This document shows, piece after piece, positions 33,799-47,400 of a stretch of DNA of 64,000 nucleotides; positions within the stretch are counted from its first letter, which is position 1, and every line of letters begins with the position of its first letter. The notes under the pieces were generated by a model. That model made no database searches, had not been told where the DNA came from, and saw only the letters and a list, made by a program, of their open reading frames with translations. The position numbers and the translations under genes are program-made. The DNA comes from Triatoma infestans (lineage: Eukaryota; Arthropoda; Insecta; Hemiptera; Reduviidae). The stretch lies in contig JAAEAF010000128.1 in NCBI GenBank assembly GCA_011037195.1, positions 248,001 to 312,000 of the forward strand, given 5' to 3'.

Positions 33799-34133
33799 TG
33801 TAATGGTTGTAGGAGGAGATGTTGGTTGTGGATGTTGATGGATAAATAACACCTCAATATCGGTATAAGATATATAATTGATATATATGTATACGACTGA
33901 CTGCCAAGGACTGTATACTTTACACTACAAGAACTGAACAGACAGACTGACGTGGCTAAACGATATGTACAATTGAAGTGTAGACTGTGAACAGCATATA
34001 TCTTTGACTCTGTTTCTCGTATATATATACACTCGCCGAACCCTCTCCTCTCTCTGTGCGCGAGGGGCTGTTTATGAGTGATGGGGGTTCACTCGCTAGA
34101 GTGGATGAGTGGTGGGGGTTCACTACCCCTACA
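33799..34133 (-). repeat. Gypsy 5' LTR
   Basis: 335-bp LTR, TG...CA on both strands. In element orientation it precedes the primer binding site and gag. It is immediately followed (34134-34137) by the CTAG target duplication. Confidence 0.93.
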
Positions 34134-34359
34134 CTAGTAATGCACACCTTAACTACAAATGTTCTTACTAAAAGTGGTTTTTTGATATCTGTGTTCTATC
34201 TTGTGGTATATTTTTGTATTAACATTTTGTTTGTTTTTAATGCTCTTTGAAGTATTAATGACTGGATCATATTAATTGTTTTAAATTATTTTTTTGTTTG
34301 TCTAATGTAAATTAAAGTTTTTTTATAATTTAATTTTGCAGAAAATCGGTTAATAGAAA

Positions 34360-34500
34360 GTTCTACTTTACAAAATGGGTTTTTCAGAGTTTTTCGGAAA
34401 ACAGTACCAACGATTTTCCTTAAATTTGGAATGCACACGTACATATAAACCGATCCCTATGTTTGAAAAAGTTTCCCGGAAATACTGACTTTAGGAGATC
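34360..34500. repeat. Unclassified AT-rich dispersed repeat, copy C (fragment)
   Basis: In the opposite orientation to copies A and B, this shares GAAAACAGTACCAACGATTT and TTCCTTAAAT with copy D near 47375-47402, followed by related AT-rich text and TTTCCCGGAAA. It is non-coding. Confidence 0.5.
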
Positions 34501-34663
34501 TGAGAAATCTGAGACAGTATAATAATACAAATTAATGTTATTTGAGTTTATTCAATATTTTAGCGCATTCTTCTGAATTATAATGTAACCACCATGAGTG
34601 CTGTACCCTCACCAAACCAATGTCAGAGAACAAAATTTCCAAGTTTAGAGAAAATTAATCAAT

Positions 34664-34877
34664 TGGTGGACTAGCAACACGGAGATCCGGGTTCGAGTCC
34701 AGCAGTGGCTTGTCTTTAGATTTTCTCTTCCTAAGAGCCTCTACAGGTCACAATCCGGTGTTGGACAGTGTTGTGTGTAATGAGAGAACCCTGTCCAGGG
34801 GCCGAAAGTGCACTGTGAAGGCCCCGGGCGCCAATGACCATAGATGCTGACGTGCCCTTTAAATTAAGAAAAAAAAA
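34664..34877 (+). repeat. tRNA-derived SINE, copy 2
   Basis: This copy has a perfect-looking B box GGTTCGAGTCC at 34690-34700. The body matches copies 1 and 3 (TTAGATTTTC, CCTAAGAGCCTCTACAG, GCACTGTGAAGGC, GGGCGCCAATGACCATAGA) and it ends in an A-rich tail at about 34861-34877. It is about 214 bp long. The target duplication is not clear. Confidence 0.87.
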
Positions 34878-37800
34878 TTCGAATAGTATTAACAGCAGTA
34901 CAAAGATGAAGTCTTTTTCTCATTATAAATTATTCATGGGTCAACCTTGTTTTTTGCTCTTTCGGCAATCGGAAACCTAAATATCGCACCAAATGTTCTA
35001 CCTAGTCCAACGCATGGAACCTCCAGCGCCTCTCCAGTACTATACGGTTCGAATAATTTTTAAGTACATTAAATACATTGCTAGAAGTTCCAAGTTAGAA
35101 GTGAATCGATTAAGCGTAACTGCTACTTTTCAAAATTGTTTTTGAGTTTTATGATTTTAATTTCACTTTTTCAAACAGTTGAAATTGTTTTCTAAAAACT
35201 TGGAGAACTTGGAGCATTTTTTAAAATTTAATAACAATTGTATTTGAATAATTTTTCCTTCAAAATTAATTTTAAGAAGATAGTGGGCAATCTGTGACCT
35301 TGTTTATCAAGCGTTACATACTAGAATTTTGTCGAGCACAGATCTTCTGGTCCATAATGTAATCACATTCAAGTACTTACTATCTTCTGTATGGTGAGAA
35401 CCAAAATGTAACTCCCACTATTTTTATGATAAGTGCAAGCAGTGTGATTATTTCACACCAGATTTGTTTACAATGTTAGTGTTTCTTTACAATTTACTGG
35501 GATCACCAAGGTAATTTTACAAATAAACTGTACTTTAAGAATGAATGAAATATTTTATTAAAATTATTACAGAAGTCATATTTTTAACTGATTACATTAG
35601 GTTTTTTATTTTTCAAACTTATTTTACAATTAATCAATAAATTATAATAAAACTAATCAGCACTTTTTTCCATTTTCTACAAAAAAAAAGAAACATTACA
35701 TTTAAAATTATCAGTAATATTAAAATCTCTTATTTAAAAACATAATAAAAAAAGGAAGTCTAGATACCATCCAAAAGTTCTTTTTAATAAATAATTATTT
35801 ATTTTATACGTTCAAATAGTTTAATTTTGTTCCTTTATTTAATCATTAAAATACGTAATTAAAACAGCTGGGAAGAAATCATATAATATAAATTTTGATA
35901 GTTAGTTTCATATAAACAGCTTGATTTAAAGGTAACAGGAGCAGAATGATAGTTTTTATTATTGAAAGTTGTAGTGTAGTTAGTTTGAGTTCTCTAAAGA
36001 TGGCGCAGCTATAGCGTTTTGAAACATTTCCATGCGATTTTTTAAACATTTCTTTTAATTAATTTTCCTTTCTTTTTTAAAGAAATATCTAAAGTATTAA
36101 AACATTATAATTAATAATTTTATATATAAGATAAATATATAGTATATCAATATGTACATCGAATTTTGATAGGCACTGTTAATAAACCGTGACGAAGTGC
36201 ATAGCTAAATTTAAGTTTATTTAAAGGTTTTTTTTTATTACTTTTAGGCTGCTCAGCAAAAGTGTGGTTTATGTCCGAAAGAGAGGGCTATCTGCAAGAT
36301 TCGATACTTGTTTAGTGTTCTGCAGGCAAGTCCTAATTAAATTCACTGGCTCTATGCCCAGTGTATTATTATTTGGCGGATCTAGTTCAGGTATTTGTAA
36401 ACTTCTTGACGTTCGTCTCAAAACCACATTTTGCTGTAATTTTGTTTCTATATCTAGTCTGCCTCACAGGACACGGCCAACTAGATTTAGGTCAGGTTTT
36501 TTTATGAAGGGAATGAGAAATGAACTTTATTAATGGATTTTTGAAACTTATGATCAAATTACAATTAAGAAAATTTTAGGAATTTTAATTTTCTCTCGCT
36601 ATTGTAAAGAGGCTATTGATATTGAGATCATGTAAAATTCTCTAAATTGGGTTAATATGTTTTGAGGAACTCTGAGCACGATAAAGTGGGTCCTGTGTAT
36701 GTGCACTATGTCTAGTGTGATTGTGTGGTCAGAATAATTCAAAGAAACGGGGAAAAATCGCAATAAGTTCAAGGAAATATTTCACATTGAGGTGTTTATC
36801 GTTTAGAATGCTTTATTACAAGTTAGTATTTTTACTAAATATCTTTAGTTGACCCCAATGATGGAACCAAATGTTACATGAGAACCAATTTTAGTTTAAT
36901 AGAATTTCTATCTAAGATAATTTCTATCAAAATAGTTGGCTGCTGCAAGAATAAGACGGACGCAAAATTCAAAAATAAGCCAAAGCCAGATTCCAACTGC
37001 TATCATATTTTAGACTTAATGAACTTCACTCCAAGGGACACGGGGTTATCTCTCTGTTCTGCTAAGGAGAACACCAGGCGAGCATCACCTCTGCAGACAG
37101 CTCTATTCTTACCGGACATGATCCACCTGTAGGACCCCTATTTTAAATGTTTATATTTTTTTTTAAATTATTTTTTATTTAAAAACAAATAAAAATATTA
37201 GAGTGGTCACACTTTGTTAGTTTCTGGTTCATTTAGAATTATTTATTTCTGTGTAATATTAAAAATAATTTCGGTTTTAATGAATTTCAGCTTTTAATTT
37301 AATTAATAATTATTTCGTTATTTACTGTTAGTAATAATTTATTTTTTAAAAAAATCTAAATTTTTTTTTTTAAATTTTAATGAAGTTTTTTATATTACAA
37401 AACTAGCGACTAAGATTTAATTTTTCTCTTTTAATATTTTCGTTTATAATTTTCTGTTGTAATTTTCAATCAAAGAAAAACAATTTTATTTTTCTGGGAG
37501 AAAAGTTTTATTACTTTTTGTTATTTCTTAGGAACGAGGTATTGTACCTTAATTTTCTTTTTATATTAATTTTCCATCCGTACAATTTGTGCAAGTTTTG
37601 GATAGGGGAGTTTATTTTCTTCATTTTATTTTTCTAAGTTTTAGCTATGCTTTAACAAAAATTATAATAAAAACTGAAATTGAAGATAGAAATAAATAGA
37701 GTCATTAAAATTTCTTTTTTTTCCACCCTGAAAATGCTTTTGTAAAGTAGACTATTTTTCATATTATTTGAACATATCGTTTTACTAACCTATCAGAAAC

Positions 37801-40164
37801 TATAAACCATAAAGAAATTTCTGTTGTGTCAAAGCTCGTTCTCCTTAGCCAAACTTGCTTTCAAGTGATGTGACCGAAAGAATACGAAAGTCGTCGAGCG
37901 AAGTTTACAAAAATCATTTGCTTTTTAAAGCTTTTAAAAAATAATAAATTAATTCAAGCAGGAATAAACACTGCGCGCCGAAACAGTAAATAAACATCCT
38001 CAATCTTATCTCAAATAATGTTTGCTACAAAAAAAGGCCACCATAATGTAATTTTTCAGTTTGATACTCTCATTATTAAAGTGCAGTAACTGTAGCATCT
38101 GTACATACAATTGGACTGACATGGGATAATTTCTTAAATGCCCCTTAATGGTAGCACTGGAGAGGCCAGGAAATGGTCGGTAAGGGCTGGAAGGAGTAAA
38201 AAATGGTGCGGCATTAATTATTTAAAAAAAAAACATTTTTATTTTGAAAACCGGAAATAAAAAATATTAGGCACCACATATAGTGAAGATGGTGAGTATG
38301 GTTTGGTAACAAAACGCCTGTTGAATGCGCTGAGGAGTAGGGAGCTAATCTACATTTTTACCTTTAATGTATTACAAAATGATAAAAATAATATAACCAA
38401 TTCAACATCACCGGCAAACTAATGGGTCTAACAGTAAATTCTATACTAACCGACGCTAGAATCTCACCATTCCATTATTAAATAAAATACTATGAATTCT
38501 GGTTATTGTAAATATTTGAGTAGATTAAAAGGCGGCAAAAATATAGCTAAGTTTGTCTAACATACCATTAATTTGTTCTTTTCTCTCTTGTAATGAATGT
38601 TACATTTTTTGGAACATAGCGGTCAGATATGTTAAATGAATATACATAAATGATTTGCATTAAGAACATCCAATAAACCGTGTACAAACTTTTAAACATG
38701 TTTTATAAACTGAATACACTCCACTAAATAATTATTTGAAGTTTTTCAATTATATTTCATTTATTACATTCCCTATAACTTATCTTACATTACATATCTA
38801 CCTAAAAAATGATCATAAATTCCGAATCTGTTGGACTAATGAGTTGCTTTGTATTCAAAATACAGAGATTAGCATAATTCAAATGATTTGAGTTAGTTTA
38901 TTGGCAAAACTAAAATGTATAGAAATCAAGAATAATTTAACTTTGCAGCACATTTTTTCCATAACTCTGTTAATAACTGTAAACATGAAGAAAAAACAAA
39001 TGATCGTCATATTGAATACTAAAAGCATTAATTCTACAACTAACTAACTGGAACTACATATATTTCAAAAATTGTCCAATGATGTAAATGTCAGTTTCAT
39101 TTTTGTATATACAATGTAGGTGATATTTCAGCTAACTTCTATTTTTTAGAAATTAAGAAGACAGAGAGCTATTAAGAGAAGTCTTCTTTATGGTCCTATT
39201 TTATGTCTTTTATGTTTTCATTGCAAATTAACCATCGGCAGTCACAATCACTAACCCACCCGTAGACGTAATATTGACCTCTAATATTAAGTTCAATTTG
39301 GATTACAAAAAAAAAAAAATTCTAACGACTCTTTACAAAAACAGACTTTAAGGCAATAAAAAAAACTTTACAAAAGTTTACATATATAAATAAAAATAGC
39401 AACATAATTTGATAAAATAAAAAATATTGGAGAAATTGATAGAGTTTAGTATCGATTGCATGACTGTAATTATTTTAATTAATAATTCATTTAGAAATTT
39501 ATACAAATTTAACATCTTGTATGTAAGTAAATATTCAATGTTTAATAAACATTAATTGCATATTATATCGATTGGTCTAGTTTTCTCTGTTTTAATTAAT
39601 TATATCGATCATAATTCAGAGAATTTATTAGGACTGTAAGATGGCTACTGCCTAGTTGTAATTTAATATTAGACGTGATGAATGACTGTAATCTTATGTG
39701 ATCAAAGAAATTAATGGAGAATATTAGCGCTGACAAATATTAGTTCCTAACTAGCAATAACTGATTCATTTGTTCTTTAAGAAAGAAAACAAATTAATCT
39801 AGTGATCCATTGGTTCTTCACTTGTCAGTTCTGTGGAAATACTATCTGCAAAATGCAGATCCCTTTAAAGACGCCAATGGAATTATGGGCACCGTTGAAT
39901 GGTAATAATTCCGTGTCAAATGTTTTTCGAAATAAATAAAATCAAATTCTTATCTCATTGAAATGAAAAGCCTAACTCATTTTTTCGAAGTGGTGTAAGT
40001 AAACGTTCTTTATGAAGACAAGAAACCATGAAAATGATAATATTAGCATTTGCCTCTTTTTGGATAGATAAAAACAGTTACTTTATTAACAACAACGGAA
40101 GATTTTAAAAAGAGTAAAAAATTAAGTGCTTAATTAATTCATAAATTAAAAACTAATTTTAATT

Positions 40165-40756
40165 TTAACCCTCAACTACTTACTACATTGATTGTGAAAC
40201 TACTATTAACGGTCAAATCTGACCCACTTACCTTTTTTTATATAAAAGACGAATTTTAAGGATATTTTATGTTGAATGGGTATTTAATTAACATGATGTT
40301 TATTTGACAAATAAATGGAATTTAAAAAACAAGAAGAAATAATTTAAATAACTGTTCTGCATAAAATAAAAGTTCTGTTCTGCATCATTGACTTCCTCAG
40401 CTGGTAATTCTGAATTTATATACGAGATTAAATCACTATAATACTTTCCGTCATCAAAAAATCCTTTGTCTACCATTTTAAATTAAATTAAAACTAAGCA
40501 AACTAAAAAACGGAAAGCGACCCAAAAATATTTAATTACTGCTATGGGTCAACCAAAGACCCGAATCGGATTTAGATTAACAAATAACCGTTATTACTAA
40601 ATAACCGTTATTACACTTCCCAGTTTAAGCCTACCAAACAACAAAAGATTAGATGAAATATGGTGCTGCTGCCTGTCGCAGTTTAAAAAATACTAAGGAA
40701 AAAATTATGTGGGTCATATTCAACCCATAGTAGTAATTGACGTCATAGCTGCTTAA
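40165..40756 (-). mobile_element. Possible piggyBac-like remnant
   Basis: The left boundary is TTAA followed by CCCTCAACTAC (40165-40179), and a TTAA lies at 40753-40756. Inside, GGTCAAATCTGACCC (left) and GGGTCATATTCAACCC (right) are similar subterminal inverted motifs, with ACTACTAT beyond each. On the minus strand, 40475-40370 reads MVDKGFFDDGKYYSDLISYI then NSELPAEEVNDAEQN, which looks like a transposase start but then breaks. The right terminus does not begin with CCC, so the call is tentative; it could be an unrelated repeat. Confidence 0.35.
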
Positions 40757-41432
40757 TTGTGCCCAGCACTGTGGTGAAGTTCTGTGAAGGCTGGAATTAT
40801 CCGGAATGGAACAGTTTCCAAATAAGAATGGATCAATTTCTCCAATATTTTTTGTTTTCTCCAATTTCTTTTTTTTAGATACAAGTCTTAATAGAAATTA
40901 AACAAAGTAGCAAAGATAGATTTTTCTTCTACAAGTTTTGAGGAACTATTTTTTAATATTTAAGAGACACAAGTTTACTCTAATGAAATTCCTATTACAA
41001 AAGAAAGTGACACGAACCACTATATTCGAATTACTTACATGAGGTTTCAAAGATATATTCTTGATAATGAAAATGAAGAATAGAACATAATTCACTTTAA
41101 AACAAAACAGAACATAAAATGTGTAAGGGTTCCTTACTCTCTTTTGTTCCCCTATTTTACATACCAGCTGTTCGTTTAAATTGAAATTATTTCTTTTATT
41201 TTTATACAAGTTGAGAATTTTCTTTTTTCGTCAGGATTTTCTCTTATAATATTTACACACACGCACACACGAAAAGAAACAGTCCCGAGAAAATTGTTAA
41301 CTAGGAGAGAGAATTTTAGTAGTTGTTTACAAATGAAGTTGAGATAGGTTTCTTTCATGATTATAGAAAAGGTTTTATTATATGTTATATTTTGTTTGAA
41401 TTTTATATATTCATTTTTACAAAATAAAAATG

Positions 41433-41446
41433 ATTTATTAATAAAG
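41433..41446 (-). terminator. Poly(A) signal of the transmembrane gene
   Basis: AATAAA on the minus strand (plus 41434-41439) lies within about 10 bases of the stop codon, giving a very short minimal 3' UTR. Further AT-rich signals downstream could be used instead. Confidence 0.4.
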
Positions 41447-44400
41447 TCATTGTGTGGGCGGCGGTGGAGATAAGGTAATTGGTGGCTGTGGTTGTTGCAA
41501 GGATGTAGTCGCTTCATGCACCAGCGGTTCATCTCGAAAACATTTCAAATTGATTGTTGGTAAATTCAGTTCAGCGTTTGGTAGATGGTCAGCACTTTTA
41601 CTCTTATTTGCTTGACAACCACGTTCGAATAATGGTTCAGTAAGTTCAGAACGTGTCGGCTCTATATAGACGGCTGAATTTGTTCTTGACCTGCCACCTA
41701 AGAGACGACGGGTACCGTTCAACCAATCATCCGGCACTCGTGACAGTTGTCGCTATGGTAACAGAAACAAACAACAAAAATAAAAAAAAATTATTTCTTG
41801 TTAATTAAGGTTAGTTTAAAATAATATTAAGAAAGCTAATAGTACAAATTAAAATAACAAATATTATAGAAATCATAGCATTTTTCAGCAGTAATTGTCT
41901 TTTAAAAGCAAGAAATGTGACTAAATTTCTACTGCAATGTCTCCGTCCATTCTATTATCTTTCTGCAATGCTGCATTAAATAAAGATTTGCAGGTTTTAA
42001 ATTTGGTTCTCGTTCTTAACTAAGAATTTGGTTTTAAATTCTTTCGAGGTATTGTGAATTATTATTTCAGTTTTACGATTTTCTCATGGTTTTAAGATTT
42101 GATTAGGTAGTGTTTATTTATAGGTTATCCAATTTCTTTGAAGCAGTTTCCGAAAATCTGATTGCTGTGGGTGTTACGCGTTATTCTCTAGATTGTCAGT
42201 CCATTATTTTATTGTTTCTAAGCATTAAGGACAAAGGAAAAGACAACAAAATCAGTCCTCTGGAGCTGGAGAATTGCAATAAGAAAAAACATGCGAGAAG
42301 CTTCTCACCAGGTCTTTATATCAATTTTTTGCAGTCAGAATGCACTACCACCTTGTTCCATACTATGATTTCTAGTTTTACTTTTTCTTTATTTTTATTA
42401 ATGCGCGATTTATGCAGAGAAAAGTTATATTAACTGCCAGTTTGGCTCTAAATCATATTGGTTTCACCTCTCGCTTATTTATATGAAAGTGGTCAATAGG
42501 TTTCTAATTTGTCAAGAATGATATTCACAAAACAGTCAATTAAAATTTCTTCCGTTTTGCATACCCATTGGCAGCGGTTAGTAAACAGTTTTTTTATAAA
42601 GCAACGAGCAGTAGCAAAAATAAGATTGATCATTGCTAATAATTTCATTTGTGATAAAAATCATTATACCATAAATGAGTTTTTTACGAGATTAACTTGT
42701 TCGCTGGAAAGTACGAGTTTGGGTCTTAAAGGGACACAGAAACAATTTGATCCAACTTCCAAAGTTGGGGAACACTTCAAAGTCAAAGACTTAAGTATTA
42801 CTCAGCTTACACGAACAACTTTGATACTTCTCTGCATAATTTAACTCACATTATTAATACATTTTGTTTTTATTATACAAATTAAAAAAAAAATCTCCAA
42901 AAATAAAGAAATTGTAAAACAGATTGAAATTTTTGCTAGAACATATACCATTTTTATTCTTGTTTGTGTAAATATAAAATCCTTGCTGTATAATTTGCGG
43001 ATTTTATATTAACACATTAAAATTGGGAATTTTTTTTTTTTGTAAAGACAAAAATCTATTATACATGGTGAAGTTTAAGCACAAAGCGCACACACACACA
43101 CAAATTCAAACTTGTTGGTAAACCTTCATTTTCTATTACATAGGATATATTTATAGTTTGGATCTGTCAAGAAAGGAGAAGCTGTGTGGACCCTGTGGAT
43201 CTTGTAATTTCAACAATGAGTTTCAAAAAATTTGTCGGTTTTTGAGAGATCTTAAAGTATATAACTAATGTTGCAACAGTGACCATTTTGCTTTCTCAAT
43301 TACTTCTATTTTTACTTACTACTGTAAGAAGAGACACTGTGACAGTGTGAAATTGAGTTTTCAGTTTTTGAAAAAACTTGTTTTAAGATCTGAGGTAGTG
43401 TTGGTCATACATTCTACTTCTTTATTTTAGTCCTGATTATTTTCGGAGTGTAAATAATAACGAGGCACGATCATTTGAGGAACTAAGATTCCAATGTAAC
43501 GAAAAATCGTGGGAACTGCCTGCTATTCAATGTTTCCAGCCCCACGTTTGAACGGAAAAGTATGGAGCAGTGTTTCTAGACTGATAAGGGAGAATTTTGG
43601 CTGGAGGAGGTAGAAAATAGTAGAAGAATGTCCCCAATTGGGAGCTTTCCTAAAAGAAACGGGGCCATCCCCAAATTAGATGGCTGGACAGAGTATTGTC
43701 GTGGGAATTCAGTTGTTGCCCGCCCAGGACAGCTGAGAACTTCAGCTGTCATCTGTTTGACCTAATGGTGTGTTTCTAGCAATGTGAACTGTTGCCCACA
43801 TGTTACCTATTGCTAACGACACACCACTAAATTGGGACGTCACAGCTGTAACGTGATCAGTATTCTAAGTGTGTTTATAAACTTGTTGATTTATCTTCTC
43901 TTCTAAGTACAGAAAATGAAGATTTATTCAAAATTTAGTGATGATGGTGCACTGGTGCTGTAAATTTGTTTTTCATTTCAATTTTTTTTGCAAATATTAA
44001 AGATAATATGATAATATATCTAAAAACAAATGCTTCTACAAGAATTTTTATATCGCTACTTTATTTCAAACTGAAATTTCTACTTTCTACAAAAGTACAA
44101 CTGTCAATAAACTACAATTCATGCTCTAAGAAATCTAAAAATTAAAAATATAGCAGCAGAAATCTAAAAATATGTTATTATCTAAAATATTTGTAGAAAC
44201 ACTTGTTTACATGATATAATAATATGGAATACATATATTTAGGTATATCTGAGCAATATTCACATGCAATTCATATTTCTTTCAAATTACTCAACTTAAA
44301 ACTCAAATTATTTCAGTAATTCTGTCACAAAGCATCTGAGCAGCTATTTGGTCCCAGTAAATATTTTTTTGCTTTACCGTTAAAAAACTAGATAAGCGCT

Positions 44401-47400
44401 CAAATTTACCATTTGATTTGTGTTTTTGGTTGATATATTGTGTTTATTTTTATTGCAATTGGGGTTATTTGTACTTTAACTCAACAATCTCGGATAAAAA
44501 AAAATAAATAAAAAAGGAGATAATCTATTCAATACCCAACTAAATTCAGTTTTATTATGATCTAATGGAAGAAAAAAATCGATCAGTAGGTATCGATTTC
44601 AGAATTGATGTTCTGCAAAAGGTTTTTTGCAAATTGCAGAAGGAAAGTTTAGTCAAAGGTTTAGATTTTTAATGGAAATACAATGATTCGGATAGAATTG
44701 GATTTGTGACTAATTGAAGAATTTGGTCATCTAATTAGGATGGAAAAGAAAATCTTCAGAGAGAAAATTCAAGGAAAACCTGTATAGAAAGAGTAAAATA
44801 AGGATTGGATTCTATTACTTTGGGAAAAGCAGATAGATTAAGGTTAAGCTCAACAAAGCCCAAATATCCTGGTGAGCTATTGGAGAACATTCTTCTTAAA
44901 CAATCAATTAACTACGAGTAATAAGATTCTACAAAATTTCAGAAAATAACAAAATGATGTTTTCTTTCCTTCCAGGAAGAAAACGGAAAATAAGATTGGA
45001 AAAGCCTTTAAGAATCTAGAAAACATACCGGTCAAAGCTGGATTTTTTTTTTGAAAATTTTTTAAACGGTAATGACACACTATCTTGAAAAAGAAGACAG
45101 AAATATAACAATCCGATATGCAAAACCAAATTAAGTCATTAAAACAAAATTATCTCTTAGGAATATCGAAGAATTCTTTGAAACTTAATTAATCTAATGT
45201 CCAATTTATAGACCAATTTGAAACTGAATATGCAGTAGTCTAAAAAATTTATACAAGCCACTTGCGAAGGATAGCTTCAGATAGCAATGAAAACATCTGC
45301 TTAGTCAAGTGTGATAACGAGCAGTAAGATCGAAATGAAGCTGGCAGAACGAAGAGAAACTAAGTTGTATGAGACTTTTTTTATTTGATCATTTAATCCA
45401 AATTATTAAAAAAGGTAAAAAAGGAAGTAGTGCTGATTTCCTTAGGTGGGCTTAACGTCAAATTACTTAATAGTTGGGAATAACTACCAACAAATAAAAA
45501 TTAACCATTTATCAGCGGGTTTCTACCTGAGGACTCCAAATATACACCTTCATTTTTATGTTCTGCTGCCCCAACCAGGCAAGCTAATTTTTTTTTCTCA
45601 CTTATCCACAGAGTGGAAGTAAAAATTGTTAGGTAAAATTAAAATTCATAAACAACTAATTAAAAAAGAAACACAGAGCGTCCTATTCAGTGAGCCTATT
45701 CCAATGCAACCCAAAATAATTAACAATCTATCGTATAATCAAATTAAAAAAATTAAATTAATAAAATAAAATTCATTGGTGGGGGCCACGATGCAGAATT
45801 TTTTTTCCAAGTGAATATTATCGATTTATTAAATTTAGGATGCTCAGTGATGGCAAAGCTGTTTTCCCATTGCTTGTTTTGCTTGAGCAGTGGCTATTCA
45901 TCAGGAACCAATAAGAAGACAAGAAATATATTGTAAGTAACGATTTATTGCTTATTACTTGTTCATTGCTTGTATACTTTCATTTACTGCAGTAGTTTGC
46001 GTTCGTGAGAATTTTCCACATTGAGTTTTCACAGAAATGGATTTTTGAGGTATCATAAGTGCGATTTTTTTTTTTACTGGATGTGTGTATATATGTTTGT
46101 GCTTGTGTGAACGAATAATCTCCAAAACAAAACATCCCAAGCCGCTCAAACTTGACATTTCGTTTAGATATAATCATACATCCCGCGTCTAACAGAGAAC
46201 GTAAATCAAAGTCATTGGAAGTGGAGCTCAGGAGCGACTGCCTTGGAAACTTTAGCCACCACGAGGAAAACTTTCGATACCTACCAGGAAATTGGTTATA
46301 TTTATTTACGGACGGTTCAGCAAAGCCTGACCGGGGCAGGACTGGTGCGGGTGTTTATTCTCAATGTTTCCAGAGTTACCTACCGTTAGGACATGCTAGA
46401 ACGATCTTTACCGTTGATGTAGCCGCAATTCCGTGGATTCTTAAGCTGCAATTATCACTGTTACCACTCTCAAAAGTTGTGAGTCAAAAACTGGTGACAA
46501 AATAAGCTGTCTTTGCATGATTAGTGATTTGCTAAGGCATGGATCCCAGCACAATCTCCAATGGGTTCCCAACCATTGTGAGCTGGCTAGAAATGAGAAA
46601 GCCGTGAGCTAGCTAGGCTTGGCGAACAGATACCTCCATCTAAGGCTAATTCGCCTCTTTGCCAAGCTAACTATGGTTCGCTAATTTGGGGCATACTTTG
46701 TCGCAAGCAAAGTGATACATACCGAGAGGCATTGAAGGATAAGGAATACAAAGTCACATTCATGCTGAGGGCCAAATAGATAGTAGTTTGCCTCAATCAT
46801 AAATATGCCTGGTTGCGTCTGTTGACAGAGCACGATAATTTGCTACATCAATTATGGCGAATGGGTGTGAAGGTTGGGTCAGCACTTTTTGCCATCTGGA
46901 GTACATTATGATGAGCGAGCATCTATTAACATGCCCGGCCTTACAACATACTCGTGATACTCTGGTCATCGACATGTAGCCCTCTACTGAACTGCTCGCC
47001 AACAATTGGCTTACCGTCATAAAAAAATGACCGTTGGTAAAAAAAAATCCCGTTTATACTTTTATTCTTAAGAAACCGTCAACACGCATTACTGATTTAC
47101 ATACTCACTGTTTTTTTTTTTTAAGTTGACCATGAATTTCTCGAAAAGCGCTCAACCGTTGATTTTCTATAAGATTCTCATATTATCTACACAAATAAAG
47201 ACCCATCACTTTTATTTGAAAATTTTCGTAGGGGATTCTATGGGGAGGTAACTTTTTGTAAAGTTCTATTCAAATACCTTTTGTTTCAAAAGACTAGTTT
47301 GAAGACGAACCGATCAATCAAAAAGTGTGATGTTTCACCACAGGTTTTTTTTCAGTTTTTCGCGATTTTCTTGAAAACGGTCCCAAAGATTTTCCTTAAA

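Larger units (their letters stand above)
26394..34133 (-). mobile_element. Ty3/gypsy LTR retrotransposon, near-complete, relatively recent
   Basis: LTRs at 26394-26732 and 33799-34133 start TGTAATGGTTGTGGGAGG / TGTAATGGTTGTAGGAGG and differ by a few substitutions and a small indel. CTAG flanks the element at 26390-26393 and 34134-34137, a 4-bp target duplication. On the minus strand the 5' LTR is followed one base later by TGGTGGCAGCGCTATC, a tRNA-3'-end-complementary primer binding site candidate. Gag, then protease-RT-RNase H-integrase follow on the minus strand. There is no envelope-like frame. About 2.1 kb of non-coding DNA, including a 31-bp tandem array, lies between pol and the 3' LTR. 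Confidence 0.94.
34138..40164. other. AT-rich intergenic DNA, no gene recognised
   Basis: Apart from dispersed repeat copy C (34360-34500) and SINE copy 2 (34664-34877), I recognise nothing. Open frames at 36264-36533 and 36878-37132 are short and have no motif I can place. The first follows a pyrimidine tract ending TTTTAG (36247) but lacks a credible partner exon. Confidence 0.5.

Noticed and set aside
36264..37132. Two open frames suggesting a small gene
   Set aside because: No recognisable motif, no start context, no partner exons and no homology I can name; left as unassigned DNA.
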